From Nitrospira sp. (lineage in GTDB: Bacteria > Nitrospirota > Nitrospiria > Nitrospirales > Nitrospiraceae), in assembly GCA_005116745.1 (NCBI GenBank), contig SWDS01000002.1, forward strand, positions 382,311-446,310: a stretch of 64,000 nucleotides of DNA, given 5' to 3'. This document shows positions 47,437 through 55,808 of this stretch, in pieces. Below the pieces are notes generated by a model. That model did no database searches, was not told where the DNA came from, and worked only from the letters and a program-made list of their open reading frames with translations. Numbering within the stretch: position 1 is the first letter of the stretch; each line of letters begins with the position of its first letter. The position numbers and the translations under genes are program-made.

Positions 47437-48758
47437 ACAATAGCGTGATTCCACTCACCGCTGAAACCGAGGACCTGCTGGAAGCCGTGCGCAGTGCCGA
47501 CATCTTGGTCGGCATTCCCAGCTTCAACAATGCAAGGACCGTCGGCCACGTCGTCCGCGCCGTCGGAGCGGGGCTGGCAAAATACTTTCACGGCCATCGT
47601 GCCGTCCTGGTCAACGCCGACGGCGGCTCCACCGACGACACCCCTACCATCGTCGCCCATACCATGGTTGATCTGGAACCTCTCTTTATCAGCGATCGAC
47701 AGAGCACGCTTCACCGGATTATCACGCCCTATCATGGGATCCCAGGCAAAGGCAGCGCGTTTCGCACGATTTTTGAGATCGCTCGACGGCTCAAAGTCAA
47801 AGCCTGTGCCGTCGTTGATTCGGACGTCCGCAGCATCACCCCTGAGTGGATGGAACTGCTCCTTCATCCGATTCTCAAAGAAGGCTACGACTATGTGGCC
47901 CCGTACTATCGACGCCACAAGTACGACGGAACGATCACCAACAGCATCGCCTATCCTCTGACCCGAGCCCTCTACGGGCAGGAGGTTCGTCAGCCGATCG
48001 GCGGAGATTTTGGATTCACCGGCGAACTGGCCCAACACTATCTCGAAAAGCACGTCTGGGAGTCCGATGTCGCGCGCTTCGGGATCGATATTTGGATGAC
48101 GACCGAGGCCATCACGAGCGGAGCGAAGGTGTGTCAGAGTTTTCTCGGGGCCAAGATTCATGATCCCAAAGACCCTGCCGCCGACCTCTCCTCCATGTTG
48201 CGACAGGTCGTGGGAGCCTTGTTCGCCTTGATGGATGCCCATGCCCCCACCTGGCTCCCCGTCACAGACTCGCGAAAGGTGCCTCTCTTCGGCTTCCAAT
48301 ATGAGGTGGGCGTTGAGCCGGTGAATGTCAACGTCGAACGGATGGTGGACTTGTTTCAGCTCGGACTGACGGACCTGCACGATATTTGGGCACGCATGCT
48401 CTCGGAAGACGCCCTGGATCAGCTGTCCAGCCTTCGGAACGTCCCCCTCCGGGATTTCCGTATTCCAGATTCGCTCTGGGCTCAAATTATTTATGACGCC
48501 GCCCTCGCGCATCATCGGAACGTGCTCCCACAAGAACATCTCCTGAAAGCGCTGACCCCTCTCTATTTAGGAAAGACCGCGTCATTCGTGCTGGATAGCC
48601 AAGGGTTGACCACGGTGGAAGCCGAGCAGCTCATCGAAACGCTCTGCCGGACGTTCGAGAAACAGAAAGAGTATCTAATCGCACGTTGGCCTCAGTCTCA
48701 TGACTCGCGCGAAGTCATCGGGGCTGCTCGCGGAAAGTCTGAAAGGAGCGAGCCATGA
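47433..48758 (+). CDS. GT-A glycosyltransferase, possible glucosylglycerate/mannosylglycerate synthase relative
   Basis: A 441-residue protein with a GT2-like start (ADILVGIPSFNNARTV), GGSTDDT, PGKGSAFRTIFEIAR, the DSDVRS metal motif, QPIGGDFGFTGEL and FGIDIWMTTEA. The pattern PGKG, DSD, P-x-GG, GID resembles single-step mannosyl- or glucosylglycerate synthases (GT78-like) and related enzymes. It could make glucosylglycerate directly or add a second sugar to the product of the first enzyme. ATGA overlap at both ends shows coupled translation in the operon. Substrates are inferred. Confidence 0.65.
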   Translation: MNNSVIPLTAETEDLLEAVRSADILVGIPSFNNARTVGHVVRAVGAGLAKYFHGHRAVLVNADGGSTDDTPTIVAHTMVDLEPLFISDRQSTLHRIITPYHGIPGKGSAFRTIFEIARRLKVKACAVVDSDVRSITPEWMELLLHPILKEGYDYVAPYYRRHKYDGTITNSIAYPLTRALYGQEVRQPIGGDFGFTGELAQHYLEKHVWESDVARFGIDIWMTTEAITSGAKVCQSFLGAKIHDPKDPAADLSSMLRQVVGALFALMDAHAPTWLPVTDSRKVPLFGFQYEVGVEPVNVNVERMVDLFQLGLTDLHDIWARMLSEDALDQLSSLRNVPLRDFRIPDSLWAQIIYDAALAHHRNVLPQEHLLKALTPLYLGKTASFVLDSQGLTTVEAEQLIETLCRTFEKQKEYLIARWPQSHDSREVIGAARGKSERSEP

Positions 48759-49462
48759 CCTCAAGCTGGGAACATACGTTACTCGGACCAGTGACCGCAC
48801 TTGGCGAGCGCGTCTTTGCCATCCTTCCCAATGTCCTGGCCATGCTGATTCTCTTGCTGGTTGGTCTGGGCGCAGCCTGGGGCATGGGGCATTTGATGGA
48901 ACGGCTGCTGCGCGTCATTGGCCTGGATCGACTCTGTGATCGAATCGGTATCGCGGCCGCCCTCCTGCGGGGAGGCATCAAAGCCGATCCGTCGTATATT
49001 ATCGGCCGCATTACCTACTGGTTGATCGTGATCTTCGCCACCACGGCATCACTGGGCGCGCTCGATGTGGCCCCGATCAATGAAGCTGCCCACTCACTCT
49101 TGTCCTATATTCCTCATTTGGTCACCGCGGCCGTGATCGGGATCATCGGGTACCTCGTCTCGAATTTCGTGTCGCAGGCCGTCCTCATCGCGGCGGTGAA
49201 CGCGGGGTTACCTCCGGCCCGCTGGATCGCAGCCGGAACGCGCTGGGGCATTCAGCTCTTGACCGTGGCCATGGCGTTTGAACAGTTGGGGATTGCTCAG
49301 CACATCGTCGTGGTCGGATTCGGCATTACCTGGGGAGGACTCGTCCTTGCGGCTGCATTAGCCCTGGGGTTGGGTGGCAAGGATCTGGCGAAGGATTTCC
49401 TGGAACGACGTCTGGCCGGACATTCCCGGTCGCAGATCAACGAGGACCTCCGACATCTTTAA
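48755..49462 (+). CDS. mechanosensitive-channel-type membrane protein (TM-helix repeat)
   Basis: A 235-residue membrane protein with about five hydrophobic segments (LAMLILLLVGLGAAWGMG, LIVIFATTASLGAL, TAAVIGIIGYLVS and others). It has the Gly-rich signature LAAALALGLGGKDLAKDFL seen in the conserved TM-helix region of MscS-related proteins. The cytoplasmic beta and alpha/beta domains of full MscS are absent. Position between the sugar transferases and the phosphatase, with a 4-base overlap upstream, suggests a role in solute release or osmotic sensing, which is inference. Confidence 0.72.
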   Translation: MTSSWEHTLLGPVTALGERVFAILPNVLAMLILLLVGLGAAWGMGHLMERLLRVIGLDRLCDRIGIAAALLRGGIKADPSYIIGRITYWLIVIFATTASLGALDVAPINEAAHSLLSYIPHLVTAAVIGIIGYLVSNFVSQAVLIAAVNAGLPPARWIAAGTRWGIQLLTVAMAFEQLGIAQHIVVVGFGITWGGLVLAAALALGLGGKDLAKDFLERRLAGHSRSQINEDLRHL

Positions 49463-49466
49463 GCCT

Positions 49467-50342
49467 ATGTCACGCTATCTACTCTTCACAGACCTGGACG
49501 GTTGTCTCTTAGACAACGATACCTATTCCTTTGACGAGGCGAGACCGGCGCTCGACGCCCTCCGTGCGGAGAGCATTCCGGTCATTATCGTCTCCGGAAA
49601 GACCCGCGCGGAAATCGAACCGCTTCGAGAGCGTCTTGATCACCACAATCCCTTCATCGTCGAGAATGGCGCGGCAGTGTTTGTGCCCCTCAATACCTTT
49701 GACTTTCCCTTGGAACGATCACGACGCCGCTCCAGCTATCAAATCATTGAACTCGGCACACCCTATGCCCTCCTCCGGGATGTGCTTCGGCAAATTGAAG
49801 AAGCAGTGGGCACGCCGCTCCAAGGGTTCGGCGACCTATCGGTCGACGAAGTCATGGCGAACACAGGACTCGCCCGAGAAGATGCCCTGCGGGCGATGCT
49901 GCGGGAGTTCGATGAGCCGTTTTTGGTCAACGGCCCCACTAAACTGATCGAGGAAGTCTGCCGTCAAATCGTGACGCGAGGGCTGAATTGGACCAGAGGG
50001 GGACGGTTCTTTCACTTGACGGGAAATAACGACAAAGGTCGGGCCGCAGAAATCCTTCTTCGCTGCTATAAACGACAAGAACGACTGGCCAACCTGCCAG
50101 ACGACATCGAAACCATCGGCATCGGCGATAGCTTGAACGATCTCCCGCTCCTACTGACGGTGGATCATCCGGTCTTGGTACAAAAACCGGACGGCTCGTA
50201 TGACCCCGACATCAACCTGCCGAATCTCATTCGCGCGCCAGGCATCGGCCCAACCGGATGGAATCAGGCTGTCTTGGAATTACTCAAACAAGCCTCGGAA
50301 GAACCATCCCATGGCCGATCAGTCAATATCCAAGCCACTTGA
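49467..50342 (+). CDS. MpgP/GpgP-type HAD phosphatase
   Basis: A 291-residue HAD-IIB phosphatase. It opens LLFTDLDGCLLDNDTY with the nucleophile Asp and general acid Asp, has IIVSGKTRAEIE (motif II Ser), PFIVENGAAVFVP, a cap domain and the late IGIGDSLNDLPLL with the acidic metal ligands. It matches mannosyl-3-phosphoglycerate and glucosyl-3-phosphoglycerate phosphatases. It would dephosphorylate the product of the first gene of the operon. The start at 49467 lies 4 bases past the preceding stop; a frame open to 49374 overlaps the channel gene and is not used. Confidence 0.85.
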   Translation: MSRYLLFTDLDGCLLDNDTYSFDEARPALDALRAESIPVIIVSGKTRAEIEPLRERLDHHNPFIVENGAAVFVPLNTFDFPLERSRRRSSYQIIELGTPYALLRDVLRQIEEAVGTPLQGFGDLSVDEVMANTGLAREDALRAMLREFDEPFLVNGPTKLIEEVCRQIVTRGLNWTRGGRFFHLTGNNDKGRAAEILLRCYKRQERLANLPDDIETIGIGDSLNDLPLLLTVDHPVLVQKPDGSYDPDINLPNLIRAPGIGPTGWNQAVLELLKQASEEPSHGRSVNIQAT

Positions 50343-50370
50343 ACGCACACATTCCGACAGACGAGGCAGG

Positions 50371-50814
50371 CTAGTCTTCGGCCGGATTAATAATGTGCAG
50401 TCCTGCAGTTTTTGATGCCGCCAACAGCTGTGGATCCGCGCTGACGACGGTCAATCGCAACGGCTTCAACTCCAACGCCAGCGCCAGATGCATCACTTGT
50501 GGCGAGCGAAGGAACGGATACTCCAAGGCCAATTCCTTGGTTGCCAGGTAGGTCTCCATCTTCGGTTCAATAAACTGGTAGAGTCCCTGTTTGGACTCAA
50601 TCTCGAACTTATACAAAACAGAGTAGCAATCATCCCGCGTAATCTGCCCCTCGTGAGCGCGTGCGCACAAGACCGAATAGAAGTCCGTCACGGACCATGT
50701 CGGGACAATCGCAACTTTACCGCGCTTCACCATCAGCCTATTCACGATCCTCGTGCCCCGCTCCATGCTATAGCGCTTAATGAGTGCGGTTGAGTCAAAA
50801 TAGTAATATGGCAT
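50371..50814 (-). CDS. PIN-domain toxin (VapC-like)
   Basis: A 147-residue PIN-domain protein: YYYFDSTALIKRY carries the first Asp, a later Glu is in LALEYPF, and SPQVMHLALALELKPLRLTVVSADPQLLAAS includes the later acidic residue. It is the likely RNase toxin of a pair with the small basic protein encoded 4 bases upstream. The antitoxin type differs from VapB at 28.9 kb, so this is a second, unrelated PIN module. It converges with the solute operon. Confidence 0.8.
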   Translation of the reverse strand: MPYYYFDSTALIKRYSMERGTRIVNRLMVKRGKVAIVPTWSVTDFYSVLCARAHEGQITRDDCYSVLYKFEIESKQGLYQFIEPKMETYLATKELALEYPFLRSPQVMHLALALELKPLRLTVVSADPQLLAASKTAGLHIINPAED

Positions 50815-50818
50815 CCCT

Positions 50819-51094
50819 TTACACCCTCCCCTTCAGAATGATTTCCGCGAGTGGCCCTTGAAGCTTGGAGAGCCGATCTTGTAGTTCATCGAGTGGCACC
50901 TCTTCATACCCCTCTTTTCGCAAGGTGTCGGCAAGATTCCCGCTATTGAAGGACGCCGTGTCTTCCTTCAGCCGGTCGCCCAATCGCCGCTTGGCCACAC
51001 GACTTGAAAGTTTTTGCCCAGATTTGGTCAACCCCCGCCCACGGCTGCGTGGAGCTCGGCTGACGGAGAGTTCGTCTGTCTTTTTCACGATCAA
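50819..51094 (-). CDS. probable antitoxin of the PIN pair
   Basis: A 91-residue basic protein: an Arg/Lys-rich N-terminus (SRAPRSRGRGLTKSGQKLSSRVAKRRLGDRL) and an acidic-Leu C-terminus (LDELQDRLSKLQGPLAEIIL). The gene precedes the PIN toxin gene by 4 bases, as usual for antitoxins. I recognise no established antitoxin family. AGGAGG lies upstream. It also follows the last lipoprotein gene by 25 bases in the same direction. Confidence 0.6.
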   Translation of the reverse strand: MIVKKTDELSVSRAPRSRGRGLTKSGQKLSSRVAKRRLGDRLKEDTASFNSGNLADTLRKEGYEEVPLDELQDRLSKLQGPLAEIILKGRV

Positions 51095-51119
51095 TACCTC
51101 CTCATGAAAGAACGTCCAT

Positions 51120-52259
51120 TTACCGCCTCACCCCTGATTCTTCTCGTGGGCAACTCGCTGGCATCGTCGCCGTCTCAGGCAGCACAATCTCGCCGAAAAT
51201 ATGCGCGGCAATCGCCTTCGCGACATCCGACGACAACGCTTGTTGCATGACACGCAACGTCTTCGCCGTGGCTTCTCGCTCCGTCAGGTGCCCTTCCCTC
51301 CCACCATGCGCCGTTGCCCCGACAACCCGCCGCGTCCCCGGCTCCACGACCTCGAAATCACTGCACCACCGAACGTACTTGAAATGTGGGTCCCGCACCT
51401 CGATGGGGAACAGACGGACGGTGCCTCGGACGATCAATTCAGGAGCACCACCTTCTTTACCTTCCATCTTTGTGGTCACACGAAGTCCTTCTCGAATCAG
51501 CCCTTCCGCCAACGCACGTCCAACCGGTTCTGCATGGTCACCGGACACTTGTACCGCAAGCACCAGATTCGTAGCAAGAAATTGCTCCAACTCACTAGAT
51601 AATTCGTTTACCTGATAGGCAGACGGGGTCCCTTGCCCGCTGGGACGGATCACTCGCAAATCCGTGTTATACACCTCGCGCAGAACCAGATTTCGACCGG
51701 CTCGGCGAAGGGCGCGAACCTTGGCAAGCTTGTCGAGTGCTTGCCGAGACTCAGTGACATCCGTGTCAATCATGCGATCCAAGGCCACGACCTTCTCCAT
51801 CAATGACCCTTCGGCCTGAGAACGATTCATCATACTCAAGGCGTAGTACACCCGGCTCTCCGAGTCGTACCACACATCCACGATCCTGACGTTTTCCAGC
51901 ACTTTGTCGGTGGAGACTTTCGTCACACTGTCGATCGTGAGCCGCCGCTCGGTGTTGGAGACCCCGCGATTCTCAACGACCAAATACGATTCCCAGTCCT
52001 TCGCTTGCGCCGCGACTTCTGCCTTGAAGATACGAGCCACGGCCGCATACGCCTGATCCTCTGCATTGCTTCGAGTATCTGCTTGGCCGACCCCGGTCAG
52101 GTATTGACTCGATGGATAGTCCGCACTCCGGCCATCCACCCACCCCGGCTTCCCTTTTCCAGTGAACCAGGTACAGCCAGTCGATGCAGACATCATCAAC
52201 CCCAGACAGAGGAAAACCGCGACGCCTTGTCCGAAAGCAGGCCCGCCGACACGCCTCAT
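51120..52259 (-). CDS. LPP20-like lipoprotein
   Basis: A 379-residue lipoprotein: signal peptide with lipobox STGC (Cys29). An LPP20-type domain follows (PGWVDGRSADYPSSQYLTGVG, then EDQAYAAVARIFKAEV). After a coiled-coil-like helix (LMEKVVALDRMIDTDVTESRQALDKLAKV) comes a second domain with RALAEGLIREGLRVT and PELIVRGTVRLFPIE, resembling the LPP20/LpoB-like alpha/beta fold. The protein is likely anchored in the outer membrane facing the periplasm. ATGA overlap with the preceding COG3014-like gene shows coupling. Confidence 0.75.
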   Translation of the reverse strand: MRRVGGPAFGQGVAVFLCLGLMMSASTGCTWFTGKGKPGWVDGRSADYPSSQYLTGVGQADTRSNAEDQAYAAVARIFKAEVAAQAKDWESYLVVENRGVSNTERRLTIDSVTKVSTDKVLENVRIVDVWYDSESRVYYALSMMNRSQAEGSLMEKVVALDRMIDTDVTESRQALDKLAKVRALRRAGRNLVLREVYNTDLRVIRPSGQGTPSAYQVNELSSELEQFLATNLVLAVQVSGDHAEPVGRALAEGLIREGLRVTTKMEGKEGGAPELIVRGTVRLFPIEVRDPHFKYVRWCSDFEVVEPGTRRVVGATAHGGREGHLTEREATAKTLRVMQQALSSDVAKAIAAHIFGEIVLPETATMPASCPREESGVRR

Positions 52260-53743
52260 TGCATCACACGCTGGACAATGAACATCGTCTGGCCTTCAGC
52301 CAGCACGATCGTTTGTCCATCTTTCGCTGTCGTCGCCCCTAGTCCCGACGGTCGAACGGACAGGTTGTACTGGCCTGGCGGGACCCACGCTCGAGCCACG
52401 TGAATTTCGTCGGGCAACGTCTGCCAGCTCCTCTTGTCGGCTTCTTCGGATGCCACTGCCATTCCATGAGCCACCAGCCCGACCAACAGTCCGACCCAGG
52501 GGGCAGCATCCTTTCCAGCGGCATATTGCGCTCCGATCATGGCTCCTTCCGCCGCCGCATATTTCGTCGCGGCTCGCGCGAGCGCTTTCACTGTGATCGA
52601 CGGCAGACGTTCCGAAAGGCTTTTTTCAGCCAGCGCGGTCACATTGTGTGCCCGTTCAGACCGAACCGTGACTGACTGGCCGATCAAATCCGTCAATGTC
52701 ATACTTTCAGATGTGACCTGCGTCTTCTGTGGAACTAACTGCGGAAGTGCAACACGAACCACGCGCCCATTGAGTCCGTAGAGTACGCTGTCTGCGACAC
52801 GATCTCGTTGATAGGGCGACCTGAAGACCCCCCTATTCAGCAAGACTAACTGTGCGGCATCAAGACTAATAGGTAAGTCCAAGAAAAGATCCTCTTTGCG
52901 CGGAGCCCGACCATTATAGCTGATCATCACGACTTGAGCGAGTCGCTCCTGGGATGAAAGAGGCTGCCAGACGACATCAGGGAATGCTTGTCGATATTCA
53001 GCAAATTCCGTTGTGAGATCGAGCGCCTCCGCCGTCCGCAGCAGATCGGCGCGCAACGCCGGAGGAGCGGACATTTTCATCCACCCGCTCATGGCTCCAT
53101 ACACTTCATAGGCATTGCGGTAGGCGATAAACGCGTTGTTCAGATCCCCAACCGCTTCGTACAAGATACCGCAGACATACCGCGCAAACCCGTCATTCCG
53201 ATACTTGGTTGCATCCTTCACTCTGTCACTGAGCACATTCAACCGATGGTCGATTCGTCGTGCCTCCACGAGTGCGCCCTGAAGCTGCCCCTGAACCGCG
53301 TAGTTGATGGCCTTGATCACGTTGATCATGACGTGTTCGTAGGCGTCCCCTTCGTACGGCAGAGCATTATCATTGGTCAGAAATGCAGCGGTTTCAGAAC
53401 GGATGGTTCTGGTATAGAGCCGTTCGACCTCTTCTTCCGCTCGCTCCAATACCGCACTGCTTTGCTGATAGTCCCCTGCTAACTGCAGCACCATTCCACG
53501 ATCCATTGCATACAGTAGGCGCGCCTTCGTTCCATACTCTTTCTCGGTCTGCGCGACGATCGCCGCGGCCCGTTGCGGATCACCGGCAAAGAGGCTTTGT
53601 TCAATGAGGAGATAGTGATTGACTGAAGGACCACAACCGGCCAACAACACAAGAATGGCAAGAAACGGCCACAACGAGATCGGGGTGACAACGCCCCACC
53701 GCACAGAAGCCCCGTGGGCAAAGCGTGGGAAGATTGAGTTCAA
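52256..53743 (-). CDS. COG3014-like lipoprotein
   Basis: A 495-residue lipoprotein: the lipobox LAGC ends the signal peptide (Cys37). An N-terminal TPR-like helical part follows (LFAGDPQRAAAIVAQTEKEYG, then QLAGDYQQSSAVLERAEEE) and then a domain with YEHVMINVIKAINYAVQGQ and ALVEARRIDHRLNVL, the pattern of COG3014 proteins. The C-terminal part is rich in beta strands. Such proteins often neighbour LpoB and LPP20 genes, as here. The function is unknown; an envelope role is inferred. The gap upstream to the LpoB-like gene contains an intergenic repeat. Confidence 0.78.
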   Translation of the reverse strand: MNSIFPRFAHGASVRWGVVTPISLWPFLAILVLLAGCGPSVNHYLLIEQSLFAGDPQRAAAIVAQTEKEYGTKARLLYAMDRGMVLQLAGDYQQSSAVLERAEEEVERLYTRTIRSETAAFLTNDNALPYEGDAYEHVMINVIKAINYAVQGQLQGALVEARRIDHRLNVLSDRVKDATKYRNDGFARYVCGILYEAVGDLNNAFIAYRNAYEVYGAMSGWMKMSAPPALRADLLRTAEALDLTTEFAEYRQAFPDVVWQPLSSQERLAQVVMISYNGRAPRKEDLFLDLPISLDAAQLVLLNRGVFRSPYQRDRVADSVLYGLNGRVVRVALPQLVPQKTQVTSESMTLTDLIGQSVTVRSERAHNVTALAEKSLSERLPSITVKALARAATKYAAAEGAMIGAQYAAGKDAAPWVGLLVGLVAHGMAVASEEADKRSWQTLPDEIHVARAWVPPGQYNLSVRPSGLGATTAKDGQTIVLAEGQTMFIVQRVMQ

Positions 53744-53764
53744 CAGCGTTCGCGGAACCTAACC

Positions 53765-53881
53765 GGATGCCAAAAAGTCCGCCAGCAGTGTTCTCGCATC
53801 ACTTAGAGTCTCAACGTACGGAAGCGTGCGCTTCGCCTCTTCGCTCGTTGCAACCTTGCTGGGCAGTTTTCTTGAGCATCC
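53765..53881. repeat. intergenic inverted-end repeat, copy 1
   Basis: A 117-base element that begins GGATGC-CAAAAAGTCCGCC and ends CTTGAGCATCC. The ends are inverted repeats of each other (GGATGC against GCATCC), and the interior reads TTCTCGC, then TCAACGTAC and GCCTCTTCGCTC. Copy 2 at 55505-55679 has the same order of blocks. Confidence 0.75.
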
Positions 53882-53947
53882 TGAAGTGATTCTGACATTG
53901 GCACTGTACAGACAAGCCGGCTACATTGTCGGCATCAACCGCAGCGA

Positions 53948-54562
53948 CTAAAAGACGGTACGCTTCTTTTCAACCACCTTCTTAATCTTCTTTTGCCCGT
54001 ACCAGACTTTCGCATTGTTCTCCAGATCGATCATCTGAAGATCAACCTGGTAGAAAACCGCTTTGGTCCCATCGGCTTCGTCAAGGATGGTGGCAATCGT
54101 GCCCTTCATCATGAAATCGGCACCGATCTCTTTCCCAGGGGCTTTCTGCGTGTCCTCGCGAGCGTACATCGCTTGCTCTTTCCGCTCGGTTCGAACCTCG
54201 TCGCGTTCACCTTTCCCAGCCACGAACGTGACTTTCTGGGAATTGGTGAGTTCTCGCTCCAAATCCGTAATGAAGGTTTGCACGCTGATATGTTCATGAC
54301 TGCTATTCAGGACCGTCCCCACGACAACAACGGGCTGCCGTTGATTCGATTTTTCAAACCCCCCTAGCCACGGATATTGCAGCGCATCCTTGACCATCGC
54401 TTCGGCGACCATTCGAGAATCTGTGTCGTTCCAGCGTCCACTCAAATCGGTCACGACCCCGGCATCAACACGCGTCACCTTTGTTTCGTGTCCACATCCA
54501 GACAATGCGAGAACGACACTCGCCGTGGCGACAAGCAAAGAGCCAAACTTCTTGATCACCAT
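53948..54562 (-). CDS. LpoB-like lipoprotein (putative PBP activator)
   Basis: About 204 residues. A lipobox LSGC ends the signal peptide, and the body shows the LpoB order: VTDLSGRWNDTDSRMVAEAMVKDAL, VVVVGTVLNSSHEHI, a helix, then a GADFMMKGTIATILDE strand and a VDLQMIDLENNAKVWYGQK strand. LpoB activates PBP1B from the outer membrane in Escherichia coli; the fold is shared by wider families. The start at 54562 is preferred (GGAGG just upstream; GTG at 54559 also possible). A longer frame from 54598 lacks a ribosome site. A class A PBP is encoded at 9.2-11.5 kb, far from here. Confidence 0.78.
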   Translation of the reverse strand: MVIKKFGSLLVATASVVLALSGCGHETKVTRVDAGVVTDLSGRWNDTDSRMVAEAMVKDALQYPWLGGFEKSNQRQPVVVVGTVLNSSHEHISVQTFITDLERELTNSQKVTFVAGKGERDEVRTERKEQAMYAREDTQKAPGKEIGADFMMKGTIATILDEADGTKAVFYQVDLQMIDLENNAKVWYGQKKIKKVVEKKRTVF

Positions 54563-54604
54563 AAGCCTCCGAGAAGGGGTAGACAGCTCACTCTTCATTG
54601 AGAT

Positions 54605-55168
54605 TTAGCGAACGCCTCGCTTTTCCTCTTCGGTCTCCAAGCGCTCGAACAGGCGGTCAGCATTCTTCCTGACGAAGTCCCGCACTTGCGAATTCAGCTC
54701 TTTGGCCTGCTCCAAGTTGTTCTTCATATCCTCCAAGCTCAGCTTGGTCAATACGTAATAGGTGTTGGTCTTGGAATCCATATACTGATCAATTTTCCGG
54801 ACTCCGCTGAGTGTCGTCGTCGTGATGGTCTTGATGGCTCGCTCGATATTCTGCTCTTCCGTATTTCGGGTGAAATCTCCGGCGGTCGTCGAGGCCGCAT
54901 AGTCTCTCATCAGATACCCGCTGTAGGTCTCAAACGTCTTGGCGATCTCAGCCCTCCCGCGATTCTCAGCCGTATCCCAGGCAAGCGGCGCATTCCGGAC
55001 GCCCGCGACAGCCCCCACCCCGTAAAACGCTTTGCTGTCTTTTTCATTAAACGCTCCGGACCCCTTTTCAACCCATTTAGGAGGACCGCCACAAGCCGCC
55101 AGCCCCACGATGAGAATAATAAGAGCAGGACCGACCAGCTTTGAGTGAAGCGATTGTGACCGGATCAT
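54605..55168 (-). CDS. LPP20-family lipoprotein
   Basis: A 187-residue lipoprotein: the lipobox LAAC (Cys26) is followed by PPKWVEKGSGAF, the LPP20 start, AFYGVGAV, and a helix (WDTAENRGRAEIAKTF). Strands with YVLTKLSLEDMK follow, and a long C-terminal helix ends the protein. LPP20 proteins are outer-membrane-associated. It is the first gene of the lipoprotein cluster; AAGGAGGAG precedes the ATG. The LpoB-like gene follows closely. The upstream gap has a palindromic TACGTA pair (near 55193 and 55207) that could be an operator. Confidence 0.82.
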   Translation of the reverse strand: MIRSQSLHSKLVGPALIILIVGLAACGGPPKWVEKGSGAFNEKDSKAFYGVGAVAGVRNAPLAWDTAENRGRAEIAKTFETYSGYLMRDYAASTTAGDFTRNTEEQNIERAIKTITTTTLSGVRKIDQYMDSKTNTYYVLTKLSLEDMKNNLEQAKELNSQVRDFVRKNADRLFERLETEEEKRGVR

Positions 55169-55330
55169 ACACTCCTCCTTGGAGGTGGTTAATACGTATA
55201 TTTACCGTACGTAGAACATCCCGAGAAAAAACGTTGGATTCATGCTAACATGGGTTCAGAGATCAGTCAACGCACCGCCCGCTTTGAGCGGTATTCTCAG
55301 CAGTGTTCCCATAGACAAGGAGGATGGTTA

Positions 55331-55501
55331 GTGGCAGACATTCAGATTGACGACGGCATCTTGAGAATTCTGAACCTTGAGATCCAGGATCCCAAGGCTG
55401 CGGCGGTCCTCTCGGCCTACCCCCAAGCACGTTGGGCGGAAATCACCCGTCGAGCGGTCAAGATCGGACTTGGATACCTGAAAGGTGGTGAGAGTAATTA
55501 G
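55331..55501 (+). CDS. 56-residue hypothetical protein
   Basis: A small protein from GTG 55331, preceded by AAGGAGG at proper spacing: ADIQIDDGILRILNLEIQDPKAAAVLSAY is followed by ARWAEITRRAVKIGLGYL. It has a strand-strand-helix-helix look. I recognise no family. The longer frame to 55250 adds non-protein-like sequence. It is divergent from the lipoprotein cluster and followed directly by the second copy of the intergenic repeat. Confidence 0.5.
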   Translation: MADIQIDDGILRILNLEIQDPKAAAVLSAYPQARWAEITRRAVKIGLGYLKGGESN

Positions 55502-55504
55502 GCA

Positions 55505-55679
55505 GGAGGCTTAAAAAGTCCGCCAGCGGCGTTCTCGCGTCGCTCAGAAGCTCAACGTACTAAAGAAGGCGAAGGCAAGATACCTATCTGCTCGCATGTG
55601 ATCGAAGCGAGCAGTTCAATATGCACATCCTCGCCTCTTCGCTCACTGCGGCCTTGCGGGGCTGCCTTTTTGAGCATCC
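55505..55679. repeat. intergenic inverted-end repeat, copy 2
   Basis: Same element as 53765-53881: AAAAAGTCCGCCAGC, TTCTCGC, TCAACGTAC, then an extra stretch of about 65 bases not in copy 1, GCCTCTTCGCTC and the end TTTTTGAGCATCC. The similarity is strong in the outer blocks. Confidence 0.78.
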
Positions 55680-55808
55680 CACGACGCTTCGGGTGTGAGC
55701 ACATTGAGCCCATCCCAGTCTATACGCCAAGCTGTCCACTGGATAGCCAGTTGCTTTCGCCCTATATGTTCAGTACGGTGGCGTGGAACTGTCGCAACAG
55801 GTTCGGTT

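Noticed and set aside
47361-48539. 392-codon frame antisense to the second glycosyltransferase
   Set aside because: The plus-strand gene has clear GT motifs and 4-base overlaps with both neighbours. The antisense product has no recognisable domain.
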